Positions 1 to 9,131 of a stretch of DNA of 64,000 nucleotides are shown piece after piece. A program made the position numbers and the translations under genes. The notes under the pieces are model-generated. The model had not been told where the DNA came from. It ran no database searches and was given only the letters and a program-made list of their open reading frames with translations. The stretch spans positions 398,182 through 462,181 of the forward strand of contig NZ_VWSF01000003.1 of the NCBI RefSeq assembly GCF_008629685.1, read 5' to 3'. This DNA comes from Adhaeribacter rhizoryzae (GTDB lineage Bacteria > Bacteroidota > Bacteroidia > Cytophagales > Hymenobacteraceae). How positions within the stretch are numbered: the stretch's first letter is position 1; the number at the start of each line of letters is the position of its first letter.

Positions 1-154
1 AGGCGTAAATGGTGCAGTCGGGTTTTAAAGCATCGGCCAGCACATGAAAATGGCTCCCCTCCTGTCCGTATCCGTGAAAAGCAAATACAACGTGCTTACC
101 CCGGCCAAAAACCTGGTAATGTAGCTTCGCATTTTCCCGCTGAATGATTGGCAA
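1..154 (-). CDS. Partial alpha/beta hydrolase (N-terminus only)
   Basis: The minus strand reads into the window edge as about 51 codons that look like the start of an alpha/beta hydrolase: a short strand, then HVVFAFHGYGQEG, the usual first beta strand followed by the HG oxyanion-hole motif. The catalytic serine and the rest lie outside the window. An in-frame stop (158-160) sits just upstream and no in-frame ATG is seen, so the start is probably the TTG at 154-152; a sequencing or start-codon oddity is possible. The substrate cannot be told. Confidence 0.6.
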   Translation of the reverse strand, partial: MPIIQRENAKLHYQVFGRGKHVVFAFHGYGQEGSHFHVLADALKPDCTIYA

Positions 155-290
155 TGGTTAAGTAATGAGTTATAAGTGGTAAGTAATAAGTTTTAAGCAG
201 GCCGATGGCCGAGGTAGCAATACGGGAATATTAAGGTGGTAGTTAGTTTTACTGCCTTTGATAAAAATTATTATTTGTGAAGTATTTTTT

Positions 291-620
291 TCACTTATAA
301 TATTTAGGCTTCAAATACAAGTATGATAAAGTCAGGATTAATGCTGGAACCAGCATTAAAGACCAATTTATTATGTCTATATTTTTCCTATACGGCAAAT
401 TATTGATAATTAAAAACATTATCAGAGTCGTCAGGATGTAGATTGCAGTTAATAATCCTTTTCCTTTTAGATTTAAGTTTATTGTAATGAGTACGATAAC
501 AAAGCAAATAATTGAAACTATTTCAATAAGCAATGTATAGATAACTTCTTCTCCGTGAGCAAATGAAAGCGTTGGGATTAATAGTAGAATTGTTAAAAGA
601 GCAGCTATATTATTTCTCAT
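291..620 (-). CDS. Small membrane protein, unknown function
   Basis: This 109-residue protein has a hydrophobic N-terminus that could be a signal peptide (ending near SFAHG) and then three hydrophobic stretches, near residues 25-48, 55-73 and 85-103. It ends in a short basic tail. I do not recognise a family. It stands alone, with a probable own promoter, and ends before an AT-rich gap. Its base composition is richer in A+T than the next genes, as is common for small accessory membrane proteins. Confidence 0.6.
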   Translation of the reverse strand: MRNNIAALLTILLLIPTLSFAHGEEVIYTLLIEIVSIICFVIVLITINLNLKGKGLLTAIYILTTLIMFLIINNLPYRKNIDIINWSLMLVPALILTLSYLYLKPKYYK

Positions 621-669
621 CTAAACTTATTCTTAAGTTTATGGTTTACCGCTAACTAGGATATAAATA

Positions 670-1269
670 CTATATCTTCGACACGCCACCCGAAACTACA
701 AACTTCATTACTTCGCTGCTGGGCAGTTCCAGGAAAGTAATGTTTTCTTTAGGTACTACCCACAGTTTACCCGAAAAATTATAGGAGTCCGGGAAGTAGA
801 CGGCCATGTTATCGTCCATGTTGATGACTACGAGGCTATCCTGGGTAACAAAGCCTACGCTGTACAAAAGTGGTTCGGCTTGCATTTTAACCAACACCGG
901 CCGGCTAAACTTCTGGTTATCGCCGACAAAGGCATCGAATAAATCTTTTATAGAAGAGTATATAATGCTAACAATGGGCACCCGATTGAAGATGCGCTCG
1001 GTAATAATAAAAAAAGGCCTTACCAGAAACGAGCTTCCAATAAAGCCTATGAGCGTGAGCATTAAAATCATGACCAAAATACCCAGGCCCGGAATGTGGT
1101 AACCGGCAATATTCAGGTCGAATAAATCATCCAGCCAGTTAAGCATGGCCAGAATAATATAAATCGTAAGCGCAATGGGAGCCATAATCAGGAGCCCATT
1201 CAGGAAATATCGGAAGAATCGTTTCATCTGTTTGGAGGAGCGTTTTTTAACACCCTTGGCCCGGCCCAT
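670..1269 (-). CDS. DUF502 family membrane protein
   Basis: The 199 residues match the DUF502 family: a basic N-terminus, two membrane segments (about residues 21-43 and 57-82, the second with many Leu, Ile and Met), a conserved RVPIVSIIYSSIKDLFDAF stretch, and a C-terminal soluble beta-rich domain ending in VVSGGV. The cellular role of DUF502 proteins is not established. The start lies two bases after the ispH stop codon, so the two genes are surely cotranscribed. A shorter start at Met15 (MKRFFRYF) is possible because the first 14 residues are strongly basic and not typical. Confidence 0.88.
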   Translation of the reverse strand: MGRAKGVKKRSSKQMKRFFRYFLNGLLIMAPIALTIYIILAMLNWLDDLFDLNIAGYHIPGLGILVMILMLTLIGFIGSSFLVRPFFIITERIFNRVPIVSIIYSSIKDLFDAFVGDNQKFSRPVLVKMQAEPLLYSVGFVTQDSLVVINMDDNMAVYFPDSYNFSGKLWVVPKENITFLELPSSEVMKFVVSGGVSKI

Positions 1270-1271
1270 AA

Positions 1272-2168
1272 TTATTTTACAGGCTCAAGCACCGGCTGCT
1301 CCAGCGCCTGGATGCTATCGGCTACCTGCTGCATGAGCCACATGGGCGTAGAAGTAGCGCCGCAAATTCCTACCGATTGGTAACCCTGAAACCAGGCTGG
1401 GTCCAGTTCATCCTCGTTCTCCACAAAATAACTCCGGGAATTTACCTGCTGGCACACACTGTATAGGGCCTTGCCGTTAGAACTTTTTTTGCCGCTCACA
1501 AACACAATAACATCGTGCTCAGTAGCAAATTTATTGAGCTGTGGTTCGCGGTTAGATACCTGGCGGCAAATACTGTCGTTGGCATCAAACTCGGTTAAAT
1601 CGCCTTTAGCCTGCGCAATGCGTTCTTCTATCTGGGCTTTAATATTGTAAAAACCTTTGGTGCTTTTGGTGGTCTGGCTGAAAAGAGTAACCGGGCGGGT
1701 AAAATCTATTTTGTCTAGATCGGCTTCGGTGGTAACAATAATGGCTTCGTCGTGGGTTTGCCCGGCAATGCCAATTACTTCGGCGTGGCCCTGCTGACCG
1801 TAAATAACTATTTGCCCGTTCTGCGCCCGCATGTCGTCGTAGGCGTGCTTAACCCGGTTTTGCAGTTTTAATACTACCGGGCACGAGGCATCAATCAGTT
1901 CAATATTATTTTTTAAGGCTAACTGGTAGGTTTCGGGTGGTTCGCCGTGCGCCCGTATCAGCACTTTGCAATCGTGTAATTCTTTTAACTGATCCCGGTC
2001 TATTATGCGCAAACCTTTCTTATATAGCCGGTTTACCTCCATGCTGTTGTGCACAATATCGCCTAGGCAATATAATTCCGGAACGTTTGCCATTTCGTCT
2101 TCCGCCATCTGAATGGCAAATTCAACGCCGAAGCAATATCCCGAATTTTTATCTATGGTTATGGTCAT
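1272..2168 (-). CDS. ispH: 4-hydroxy-3-methylbut-2-enyl diphosphate reductase
   Basis: IspH catalyses the last step of the MEP isoprenoid pathway, turning HMBPP into IPP and DMAPP with a [4Fe-4S] cluster in the cytoplasm. The three cluster cysteines are present at residues 12 (SGYCFGVEFA), 96 (DASCPVV) and 201 (SICRQVSNREPQ), at almost the same spacing as in E. coli, together with the substrate-binding histidines in IVHNSMEVN and RAHGEPPE and the catalytic glutamate in GHAEVIG. Length (298) is normal. It follows cmk by 100 bases and runs directly into the DUF502 gene. It is probably essential if no mevalonate pathway exists. Confidence 0.97.
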   Translation of the reverse strand: MTITIDKNSGYCFGVEFAIQMAEDEMANVPELYCLGDIVHNSMEVNRLYKKGLRIIDRDQLKELHDCKVLIRAHGEPPETYQLALKNNIELIDASCPVVLKLQNRVKHAYDDMRAQNGQIVIYGQQGHAEVIGIAGQTHDEAIIVTTEADLDKIDFTRPVTLFSQTTKSTKGFYNIKAQIEERIAQAKGDLTEFDANDSICRQVSNREPQLNKFATEHDVIVFVSGKKSSNGKALYSVCQQVNSRSYFVENEDELDPAWFQGYQSVGICGATSTPMWLMQQVADSIQALEQPVLEPVK

Positions 2169-2268
2169 TTTCTGTATTACGAAGCTGCTGCATTATTTTA
2201 AACCAGAAAGAAATAGTCAATAATTAAGCCAGGTTCGGGTAAAATATTGGTTTACTATTTATATAAGA

Positions 2269-2970
2269 TTAATTCGTTTCGGATAATTCCCGCTGAAATA
2301 TTTGCGATGCAACCATTTCCAAAACAAAATCAACTTGCTCATCTATGGTAATAAAAGTGGTATCGAGTAACCTGGCATCGGGAGCTTGCACCAACGGACT
2401 TTCTTTCCGGGTTGAGTCAATTAGGTCGCGTTTCTGTAAATTCTGAACAATTTCGTCTATCGGCACCAGCTCGCCTTTGTCCAGCAACTCATCCTGACGC
2501 CGTTTGGCCCGGGTATACACTTCGGCGGTCATAAACACTTTCACTTCGGCATCCGGAAAAACGGTAGTACCAATATCGCGACCATCCATTACCACGCCTC
2601 TTTTCTTAGCCATTTTCTGCTGCTGCTTTACCAAACAATGGCGCACTTCCGGAATAACACTTACCTCGCTTACTTTATTGGAGATATACATTTTCCGGAT
2701 TTCGTCTTCTACGTTTAAGCCGTTCAGAAAAACTTCGTTGCGTTGAGTTTTGGCGTTCCGTTCGAAAGTAATGTGAATATCGGATAAAGCCTGGTTTATT
2801 TTTTTAGGATTGGTTAAATCAATATAATGTTCGAGAAAATAAAGGGTAACCGCCCGGTACATAGCGCCGGTATCTATGTATGCGTAATGCAGCTCTTTGG
2901 CTACTATTTTCGCAGTAGTACTTTTTCCACACGACGAATATCCGTCAATAGCTACTACAATCTTTTTCAT
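2269..2970 (-). CDS. cmk: (d)CMP kinase
   Basis: Cytidylate kinase phosphorylates CMP and dCMP with ATP. The 233 residues begin with the P-loop GYSSCGKST (residues 10-18), followed by the nucleotide-binding segment YIDTGAMYRAVTLYF and the characteristic MDGRDIGTTVFPDAEVK around the middle. The lid and LVQAPDA segment are also typical. It is the first gene of a likely cmk-ispH-DUF502 unit; cmk next to ispH is a frequent arrangement in Bacteroidota. Confidence 0.97.
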   Translation of the reverse strand: MKKIVVAIDGYSSCGKSTTAKIVAKELHYAYIDTGAMYRAVTLYFLEHYIDLTNPKKINQALSDIHITFERNAKTQRNEVFLNGLNVEDEIRKMYISNKVSEVSVIPEVRHCLVKQQQKMAKKRGVVMDGRDIGTTVFPDAEVKVFMTAEVYTRAKRRQDELLDKGELVPIDEIVQNLQKRDLIDSTRKESPLVQAPDARLLDTTFITIDEQVDFVLEMVASQIFQRELSETN

Positions 2971-2995
2971 ATAAAAAGCTGCTGGTTAATCTGAA

Positions 2996-3163
2996 TTATT
3001 TTTCGTTGCACGGACAAGGCATTGCTTTTCCTTTCCGCATCTTCTTTTTATAAGCCATGGTTTTTTTAGTCAGCGATGCTTTCCGGTTGCAGGCCATTTC
3101 GGCCGAGCTGCCACCTAAAAACAACAAGAGCATAAAACCCCACCCTATTTTTTTTAACATCAT
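2996..3163 (-). CDS. Small secreted or membrane-anchored basic protein
   Basis: This 55-residue frame lies 25 bases upstream of cmk on the same strand. It begins MMLKKIGWGF with a hydrophobic core MLLLFLGGSSAEMAC that could be a signal peptide or a lipoprotein signal with Cys25 as the lipidated residue. The mature part is lysine-rich and ends in a CPCNEK tail. No family is recognised. The start may be the first or second Met (3163 or 3160). The signal-like N-terminus followed by a basic tail argues for a real gene, but it is short. Confidence 0.5.
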   Translation of the reverse strand: MMLKKIGWGFMLLLFLGGSSAEMACNRKASLTKKTMAYKKKMRKGKAMPCPCNEK

Positions 3164-3446
3164 TTAAAAACTATTTTAAAACAGAACCTGAACCAGTACT
3201 GCATTTAAGTATAGCTGCCAGAAAAACGAACCTAAATTTTAAAAGTTTAAATAAACCGCTAAATAGTAAGTCCTCAGCTCTTTGCCTGTTTTCTGTCCAT
3301 ACGTAATCAATGCCTCAAAAATACGAAAAGAGATTAACTATTATTGTTTATTTAGCAGTAAGCCGCCGAATAAAGTACTTAACGTGCATTGCTGCCCTAT
3401 TCTGTTAATTAACTGGCACCAGAGCTTCGGTGCTAATTTGTTTTTG

Positions 3447-3953
3447 TTACCAGCCGAAATCTTTGTTGGTTTTGGCAACGTGGCAATTATGGCAAAGCAT
3501 CTGAAAATTAGAGAGCCAGCAGCCGCCACCGCCGTATTTTACGGGTATTATGTGGTCTACTTTTAAATCGCGACGAGCCCGGCAAACGGTACATTTCCGG
3601 CCCTGGTACTTGGCCACGTAATATTCAAACGTACCAACCTGCCCATCAATAATGGCCCAAACGGCTGTAGCAAATTTAGTACAATCGTTAGTAGCCCACC
3701 GTCTGCGCCGGCCCGCAAGTACGGCTCCGCAGCCACAAGAACAAAGCCCATCTTTGCGGTCCGGAAACATATCCGGGAAAGCTAAATGGGCCTGAATGCG
3801 CCGGTAAGGATTAATTTGTACCTGCTCGTAAATTCCACCTGGGTCGAAAAATATTACCCGCTCCTGCCAGCCATATTTTAGTTTAAGCTTTTTAAAAGGT
3901 AAAGGTTCTGCCAGGAATTTGCTATTAGGTGGCAGGTTAATTTCCGCTTGCAT
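3447..3953 (-). CDS. HNH endonuclease family protein
   Basis: The C-terminal half of this 168-residue protein is an HNH nuclease domain: CTVCRAR, then VDHIIPVKYGGGG, then NFQMLCHNCHVAKT, giving a CxxC/CxxC zinc knuckle around the DH...N...H active site. The N-terminal half carries a second cysteine-rich patch (CSCGCG ... NDC near residues 71-93) that could bind another zinc. It stands alone between cmk and ade. HNH proteins of this size may be restriction, mobile-element or repair nucleases; the context does not say which. Confidence 0.85.
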   Translation of the reverse strand: MQAEINLPPNSKFLAEPLPFKKLKLKYGWQERVIFFDPGGIYEQVQINPYRRIQAHLAFPDMFPDRKDGLCSCGCGAVLAGRRRRWATNDCTKFATAVWAIIDGQVGTFEYYVAKYQGRKCTVCRARRDLKVDHIIPVKYGGGGCWLSNFQMLCHNCHVAKTNKDFGW

Positions 3954-4185
3954 TAATATTTATAAAATCTTTCAATATTTTATTCTAGCGTAAAATTACG
4001 GAACCTACGCCCAAGTGCAACTAACATTCTTAGCTGAAATCACATTTGCAATTCTATAATATTTCTGTAAAAGCATTTGGTACACTCCGGATTTTGGAAG
4101 AACCCGTATGGCTATTTGTTTAAAATTATAGTTTATTTTGTTTTTACAAACGTATGTAATTACCCAAACCCAGCATTTAAGCCAC

Positions 4186-5838
4186 ATGCCAACTTACCCG
4201 AAAGACTTTAGCATTAGCGGAAAAATAGTAGATGTTTTGCACCACCAAATTATAGAAGGCACGCTGGAGGTGGTAAACGGCAAAATTCATAAAATAACCC
4301 CGGGCCCGGTTACGGCACAGCAATATATTTTACCGGGCTTTATTGATGCCCACGTCCACATCGAAAGCTCAATGCTGGTGCCCTCCGAATTTGCCCGGCT
4401 AGCCGTGGTACACGGCACGGTAGCTACGGTTTCTGATCCGCACGAAATTGGCAATGTACTGGGGCTAAAAGGCGTAGAATACATGATTCAGAACGGGGCT
4501 AAAGTACCTTTTAAGTTTTATTTTGGAGCACCGTCGTGTGTACCGGCTACTTCTTTCGAAACAGCCGGTGCCGAAATCACGCCCGACGACATAGAAGAAT
4601 TATTTCAGCGGAGCGAGATTAAATATTTGGCCGAAATGATGAACTGGCCCGGGGTGCTGCACCAGGATGCAACGGTTGTGCAGAAAATTACCTTAGCGCA
4701 AAAATTTGGCAAGCAGGTAGATGGGCACGCGCCCGGTTTGCGCGGCGAGCAGGCGCGGCAATATATTGCGGCCGGCATTAGCACCGATCACGAATGTTTT
4801 ACTGCCGAAGAAGCCTTAGACAAGCTGGCCTACGGCATGAAAATATTGATTAGAGAAGGCAGCGCCGCCCGCAATTTTGAAGCTTTAATTGGTTTGTTGC
4901 CCGACTACCCGGACCGGATGATGTTTTGCTCTGATGATAAACACCCCGACAACCTGGTGGAAGGCCATATAAATACGCTGGTAAAAAGAGCTTTAGCCAA
5001 AGAGATTGATTTGTTTAAAATATTGCAAGCCGCCTGCGTAAACCCGGTGCAACATTACGACCTGGAAGTAGGCCTTTTACAACAGAACGATCCGGCCGAT
5101 TTTATTGTGGTAGATAACCTGAGCGACTTTAATGTGCTGCAAACCTATATTAATGGTTTTCTGGTAGCCGAAAATGGCCGTACAACTATTCCGTACACCG
5201 CCAGCGAAATCGTGAATAATTTTAATACACAGCTTAAAACCCTAAGTCAGTTCCGGGTACCGGCCCCAGCAAATGCCGCCTATTTAAACGTAATAGAAGC
5301 AGCCGACGGACAATTAATAACCAAAGGAACCCGGGTTAAGGCTACTATACAAATTGGTGCAGCAATAGCCAACGTGGCCGAAGATGTGCTGAAAATAGCG
5401 GTGGTTAACCGGTACCAAAACACTGAACCTGCGTTGGCTTTTATCCGGAATGTAGGCTTAAAAGAAGGTGCCATCGCTTCCTCGGTGGCCCACGACTCGC
5501 ATAATATTATTGTAGTGGGCGTAGATGACGAAAGCATTTGCCGGGCAGTAAACTTAATTATTAGCGCTAAAGGCGGGATTGCTGCAGTGGGTAATGAATT
5601 CGAAAAAATATTGCCTTTGGCGGTAGCCGGTATTATGTCTGATGCGGATGGTTACGAGGTTGCCAAAGCTTACTCGGAACTAGACGGTTTAGCAAAAAAA
5701 ATGGGTAGTACCTTGCAATCGCCGTTTATGACGCTTTCTTTTATGGCCTTACTCGTAATTCCGGCCCTTAAGCTAAGCGACAAAGGCCTTTTCGATGGCA
5801 ATCAGTTCAAATTCACCTCGTTGTTTGTGCCGGAATAA
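4186..5838 (+). CDS. ade: Adenine deaminase
   Basis: Adenine deaminase converts adenine to hypoxanthine for purine salvage. The protein (550 residues from the chosen ATG) has the amidohydrolase metal motif [11 protein letters not shown] (residues 53-62), a second metal-site region [11 protein letters not shown], the CSDDKHPDN segment, and the Ade-specific C-terminal domain with [12 protein letters not shown]. The reading frame is open for 16 more codons upstream (to 4138), but those residues do not resemble the family, whose N-terminus is close to [13 protein letters not shown], so I place the start at 4186. It is monocistronic by layout. Confidence 0.95.
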   Translation: MPTYPKDFSISGKIVDVLHHQIIEGTLEVVNGKIHKITPGPVTAQQYILPGFIDAHVHIESSMLVPSEFARLAVVHGTVATVSDPHEIGNVLGLKGVEYMIQNGAKVPFKFYFGAPSCVPATSFETAGAEITPDDIEELFQRSEIKYLAEMMNWPGVLHQDATVVQKITLAQKFGKQVDGHAPGLRGEQARQYIAAGISTDHECFTAEEALDKLAYGMKILIREGSAARNFEALIGLLPDYPDRMMFCSDDKHPDNLVEGHINTLVKRALAKEIDLFKILQAACVNPVQHYDLEVGLLQQNDPADFIVVDNLSDFNVLQTYINGFLVAENGRTTIPYTASEIVNNFNTQLKTLSQFRVPAPANAAYLNVIEAADGQLITKGTRVKATIQIGAAIANVAEDVLKIAVVNRYQNTEPALAFIRNVGLKEGAIASSVAHDSHNIIVVGVDDESICRAVNLIISAKGGIAAVGNEFEKILPLAVAGIMSDADGYEVAKAYSELDGLAKKMGSTLQSPFMTLSFMALLVIPALKLSDKGLFDGNQFKFTSLFVPE

Positions 5839-6022
5839 ATATTTCGGCTAAAAGCAACCTTGTATGAATACTCACTAAAAAGCACAAAAATTAGTCTAAA
5901 GTAAGTAATTCAAAACACTTTTGGCTACTTTGAGTAAGTATACAGTAGTAGCTATATATTTCAGAATAGAAGCGTTGCTAAATTTTAGCGCATAAACGCC
6001 TAACCGCCGTTGCCCGTAACTT

Positions 6023-6883
6023 ATGCTGACCGAAACCTTGATTATGATGCTGGTGGGATTGCTGGTAAGTACTTTTGGTACGGTAGTCGGGTTTGGCGGC
6101 GGGGTATTTATGGTACCCATTCTGATTTTATTCTTTCATTTTCCTATTGAAATTGCCATAGGTACCACCATGTCGGCCATGCTTCCGGCATCCTTAATTG
6201 CTTCTTTTTTTAATTACCGCGAAAAAAATATTGATTATGTAGTCGCCTCCCTCATCCAGTTTCCGGCAATGGCCGGCACCGTAGTGGGGGCTTTTCTGGT
6301 GGCTTTTCTGCCGGTAGTAGAGTTGCAGTTTATCTTTGCTTTTTTTGTAATTATTATAAGCTTCTTAATACTCGGCACCCCCAAGCAGAAAGCAAAACTA
6401 AACCGGAAAACGGGGGTGATGTACCGCGTAACCCACATGCCTACTTCTTTTATCCGGAAAAACCACCACAAGCACTTGGCTTACCGCATTAACGGCGGCG
6501 TAGTGGCATTATTTGGCTTAATAACCGGCACAGTAGCTGGTTTATTTGGTATTGGCGGCGGCTTTTTACAAACCCCGGCTATGATTAAAGTATTTAACAT
6601 GCCTACCCGCATTGCTACCTCTACCTCGCTTTTTGTTTTAACAGTAACCAGTTTTACCGGGCTTTGTACGCATTTCTGGCTGGGGCATGTAGATTGGAAC
6701 AAAAGCGTACCCTTAATGACGGCTTTCGCCATTGGTGCTGCTTTAGGTCAATATTTTAAAAGAGATGATGTAAATATACCGGCTATTGATTTGTTAATTG
6801 GGGTTGGCTTGTTCCTGGCCGGTATAGCTTTAATAATTAATATTATTATTAAAACCGGGGTGCTGTTTAATTTTACTTTCTGA
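6023..6883 (+). CDS. TauE/SafE family permease (DUF81)
   Basis: This 286-residue membrane protein has about eight hydrophobic segments and the two glycine-rich internal repeats of TauE/SafE proteins: VSTFGTVVGFGGGVFMVPIL near residue 16 and TGTVAGLFGIGGGFLQTPAM near residue 168. The family exports sulfite, sulfoacetate and related organosulfur anions, or takes up small anions; the substrate here is unknown. A hydrophilic loop rich in basic residues (about 115-150) separates the two halves. It is flanked by unrelated genes. Confidence 0.88.
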   Translation: MLTETLIMMLVGLLVSTFGTVVGFGGGVFMVPILILFFHFPIEIAIGTTMSAMLPASLIASFFNYREKNIDYVVASLIQFPAMAGTVVGAFLVAFLPVVELQFIFAFFVIIISFLILGTPKQKAKLNRKTGVMYRVTHMPTSFIRKNHHKHLAYRINGGVVALFGLITGTVAGLFGIGGGFLQTPAMIKVFNMPTRIATSTSLFVLTVTSFTGLCTHFWLGHVDWNKSVPLMTAFAIGAALGQYFKRDDVNIPAIDLLIGVGLFLAGIALIINIIIKTGVLFNFTF

Positions 6884-6955
6884 AAAAACTCTTTCGGTTT
6901 CTAGGGTTTAACTCCAGGATTTTCAGCCAATAATTACCAGATTATTTAAGCATAC

Positions 6956-7375
6956 TTATTCGGCATTGGCATAATGCATAGAAAGCAGCGTTTCTACTTT
7001 TTCAATGGTTAAGGGTTTGGTAATATAATACGCATTAAAATCGCTGGCCCGGCTGGTATCCTGCGGGTGGTTAGACGTTGATAAAATAGCCACCAGAATA
7101 TCGCTCCGGAACTGTTCATCAAATTGGTTATACAATTCCAAAAATTCGAAACCATCTATTACGGGCATATTTATATCCAGTAAAATAAGCTCCGGCTTGG
7201 TTTCGGAAGTGCCGCCATTTGCCTGGCTTAAATTTTCCAGGTATTCGAAAGCAGTTTTACCGTTGCTTAATACTTTTATTTTATCAGTTACGGCCATGCG
7301 TCGCAGCAATCGTTCGTTCAGAAAGTTACTGGTATCGTTATCGTCTACTAATAAAATACTCCTTAATTTTTTCAT
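6956..7375 (-). CDS. Single-domain response regulator (CheY-like)
   Basis: The 139 residues form only a receiver domain. The acidic pair D11-D12 (ILLVDDND), the phospho-acceptor D67 (LILLDINMPVIDG), T/S100 (LST) and K120 (YITKPLT) are all in place. There is no output domain, so it would act through protein-protein contact or as a phosphorelay intermediate. NDTSNFLNERLL after the acidic pair is typical of the many stand-alone regulators in Bacteroidota. No histidine kinase lies next to it. Confidence 0.92.
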   Translation of the reverse strand: MKKLRSILLVDDNDTSNFLNERLLRRMAVTDKIKVLSNGKTAFEYLENLSQANGGTSETKPELILLDINMPVIDGFEFLELYNQFDEQFRSDILVAILSTSNHPQDTSRASDFNAYYITKPLTIEKVETLLSMHYANAE

Positions 7376-7882
7376 GATAATCTTTCGCCCTTCTGCTGAA
7401 GGAAATAATATTTATGCCTACTCTAAATTTAATAATTACCTCCAGCCGCCTGTATTTTCCAGAATTTGCTTAAATAACAAATCTCGCTGCTTTCAGCAAT
7501 TTGAGCAAGAACCAAGACTAAGTACTTATTTTTCTCGGCTTTACTTCAATCAATCCTGGTGCTGTTATCAGCACTGCCCAACACAATGTAGTTACCGGCT
7601 TTAAAGGTTGTAAGTTGCACGCTAATGGCCTATATTTTATCTTTTTACCCGTAATAATTTAATATTGACTTTTTGTTAAAAATTGGCCCTTATAAGCCTG
7701 AATAAAGCTGTTGCCGGCCTCAACCAGAAAGCTTCTCTTAACCTTAAATTAAAGCTAATATTTTTATTAAATCAGATTCTAACACTAATAAACAAATTAT
7801 ATTGCTTAATGTTTTAAAGGCCAAAAAAAATAACGGCCTGGTATAAACTACCAGACCGTTACGTTTCTTCGGGTTGTTTTAG
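7376..7882 (+). other. Intergenic stretch, little content
   Basis: About 500 bases between two minus-strand genes. Apart from the terminator at 7823-7860 I see no convincing coding frame or RNA. The upstream part must carry the promoter of the response regulator, but I could not find a clean match to the Bacteroidota consensus. Confidence 0.5.
7823..7860 (-). terminator. Rho-independent terminator of the cysteine-synthase-family gene
   Basis: Read on the minus strand, a 12-bp stem (7849-7860 with 7832-7843, one mismatch or wobble) with a 5-base loop is followed by a run of eight T (7830-7823). It lies 22 bases after the stop of the gene at 7883-8863. Confidence 0.85.
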
Positions 7883-8863
7883 TTATTCAATATAGCCTTC
7901 GGCCCGCATCCAATCATCGTTGTAAATTTTGGCCAGATAACGGGTGCCGTGGTCAGGCAGCAATATTACCAGCACATCGTCTTTGGTTAAGTTTTCTTTG
8001 GCATATTCCAGGGCGCCGTGTACGGCCGTGCCGCAAGACCAACCCACAAACAAACCTTCTTCTTTGGCTAACCGCCGCGTCATTAAAGCGCCATCTTTAT
8101 CGGTAACCTTAATAAATAAGTCAATCAGGTCAAAGTCTACGTTTTTAGGCAGAATATCTTCGCCAATGCCTTCGGTTTTGTAAGGATATATTTCGTTTTT
8201 GTCGAAAATACCAGTCTCTTTATATTTTTTGAAAACCGAGCCGTAAGTATCGAGGCCGATAGATTTTATAGCCGGGTTTTGCTCTTTTAAATATTTAGAA
8301 ATACCGCAAATAGTGCCGCCAGTGCCTACCCCGCAGGCAAAATGCGTAACCTTACCCTCGGTTTGCTCCCAAATTTCCGGACCAGTAGTTGCGTAGTGCG
8401 CTGCCGTGTTCGATAAATTATCGTACTGGTTGGGGTAAAAAGAATTAGGTATTTCGCGGTTTAAGCGTTTAGCCACCGAATAATAAGACTGCGGATCTTC
8501 CGGCGCTACGTTGGTAGGGCACACAATTACATCGGCGCCTACAGCTTTTAAAATATTAATTTTTTCGGGGCTTTGCTTATCGGTAAGCGTAAATATACAT
8601 TTATAACCCCTGGCCGAAGCAGCTAAAGCCAAGCCCATGCCGGTATTGCCCGATGTTCCTTCGATAATGGTACCACCGGGCTTTAAAATACCGGCTTTTT
8701 CGGCATCTTCAATCATTTTAACGGCCATACGGTCTTTCACCGAATTACCCGGATTAAAATATTCTACTTTAGCCAGAATGGTAGCCTCAACCCCAGCGGT
8801 AACTTTATTTAACTTAGCCAGCGGCGTATTACCAATAGCTTCTGAAATATGATTTAAATACAT
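7883..8863 (-). CDS. PLP-dependent cysteine synthase / cystathionine beta-synthase family enzyme
   Basis: Fold type II PLP enzyme of 326 residues. The PLP lysine is K43 in NPGNSVKDRMA; the substrate loop EGTSGNTGMGLA follows near residue 68, and the phosphate-binding glycines are in GVGTGGTICG. The family makes cysteine from O-acetylserine and sulfide, or cystathionine from serine and homocysteine. The regulatory CBS-pair domain is absent. Bacteroidota proteins of this form are variously named cysteine synthase or CBS-like; sequence alone does not fix the substrate. It has its own terminator and stands alone. Confidence 0.92.
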   Translation of the reverse strand: MYLNHISEAIGNTPLAKLNKVTAGVEATILAKVEYFNPGNSVKDRMAVKMIEDAEKAGILKPGGTIIEGTSGNTGMGLALAASARGYKCIFTLTDKQSPEKINILKAVGADVIVCPTNVAPEDPQSYYSVAKRLNREIPNSFYPNQYDNLSNTAAHYATTGPEIWEQTEGKVTHFACGVGTGGTICGISKYLKEQNPAIKSIGLDTYGSVFKKYKETGIFDKNEIYPYKTEGIGEDILPKNVDFDLIDLFIKVTDKDGALMTRRLAKEEGLFVGWSCGTAVHGALEYAKENLTKDDVLVILLPDHGTRYLAKIYNDDWMRAEGYIE

Positions 8864-9054
8864 TATTTCTGTTCAGGTTGTATTTCTTTTCTGTTGTTTC
8901 GGGTACGTACTTATGCAAATACGTAAGCCGGTATACTATAAATTAAGGCAAAAGTAGTTGTTTTAACCTAAAATCTTTTAATAAAATCCGGGCACCGCAA
9001 CTTTAAACAAAAGTATTGCCCCGGAATTGTCTGTTCAGGTACTTAAACTTTATT

Positions 9055-9085
9055 TTTGGTTGGCAGGCAAAATAATCTATTTTTG
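9055..9085 (+). promoter_or_regulatory. Bacteroidota-type promoter of sucD
   Basis: TTTG at 9055-9058, a 19-base spacer, then TATTTTTG at 9078-9085 match the Bacteroidota -33/-7 consensus (TTTG, 19-21 bases, TAnnTTTG) exactly. Transcription should start near 9090, downstream of the first in-frame ATG (9027) and about 40 bases before the family start at 9132. Confidence 0.8.
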
Positions 9086-9131
9086 CAACACTTACTTTAA
9101 TTGTGCGTCAGACATCTTAAAAAAAGAAAAC

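Noticed and set aside
9027..9131. Longer N-terminus for SucD
   Set aside because: It contains the promoter and does not resemble the family.
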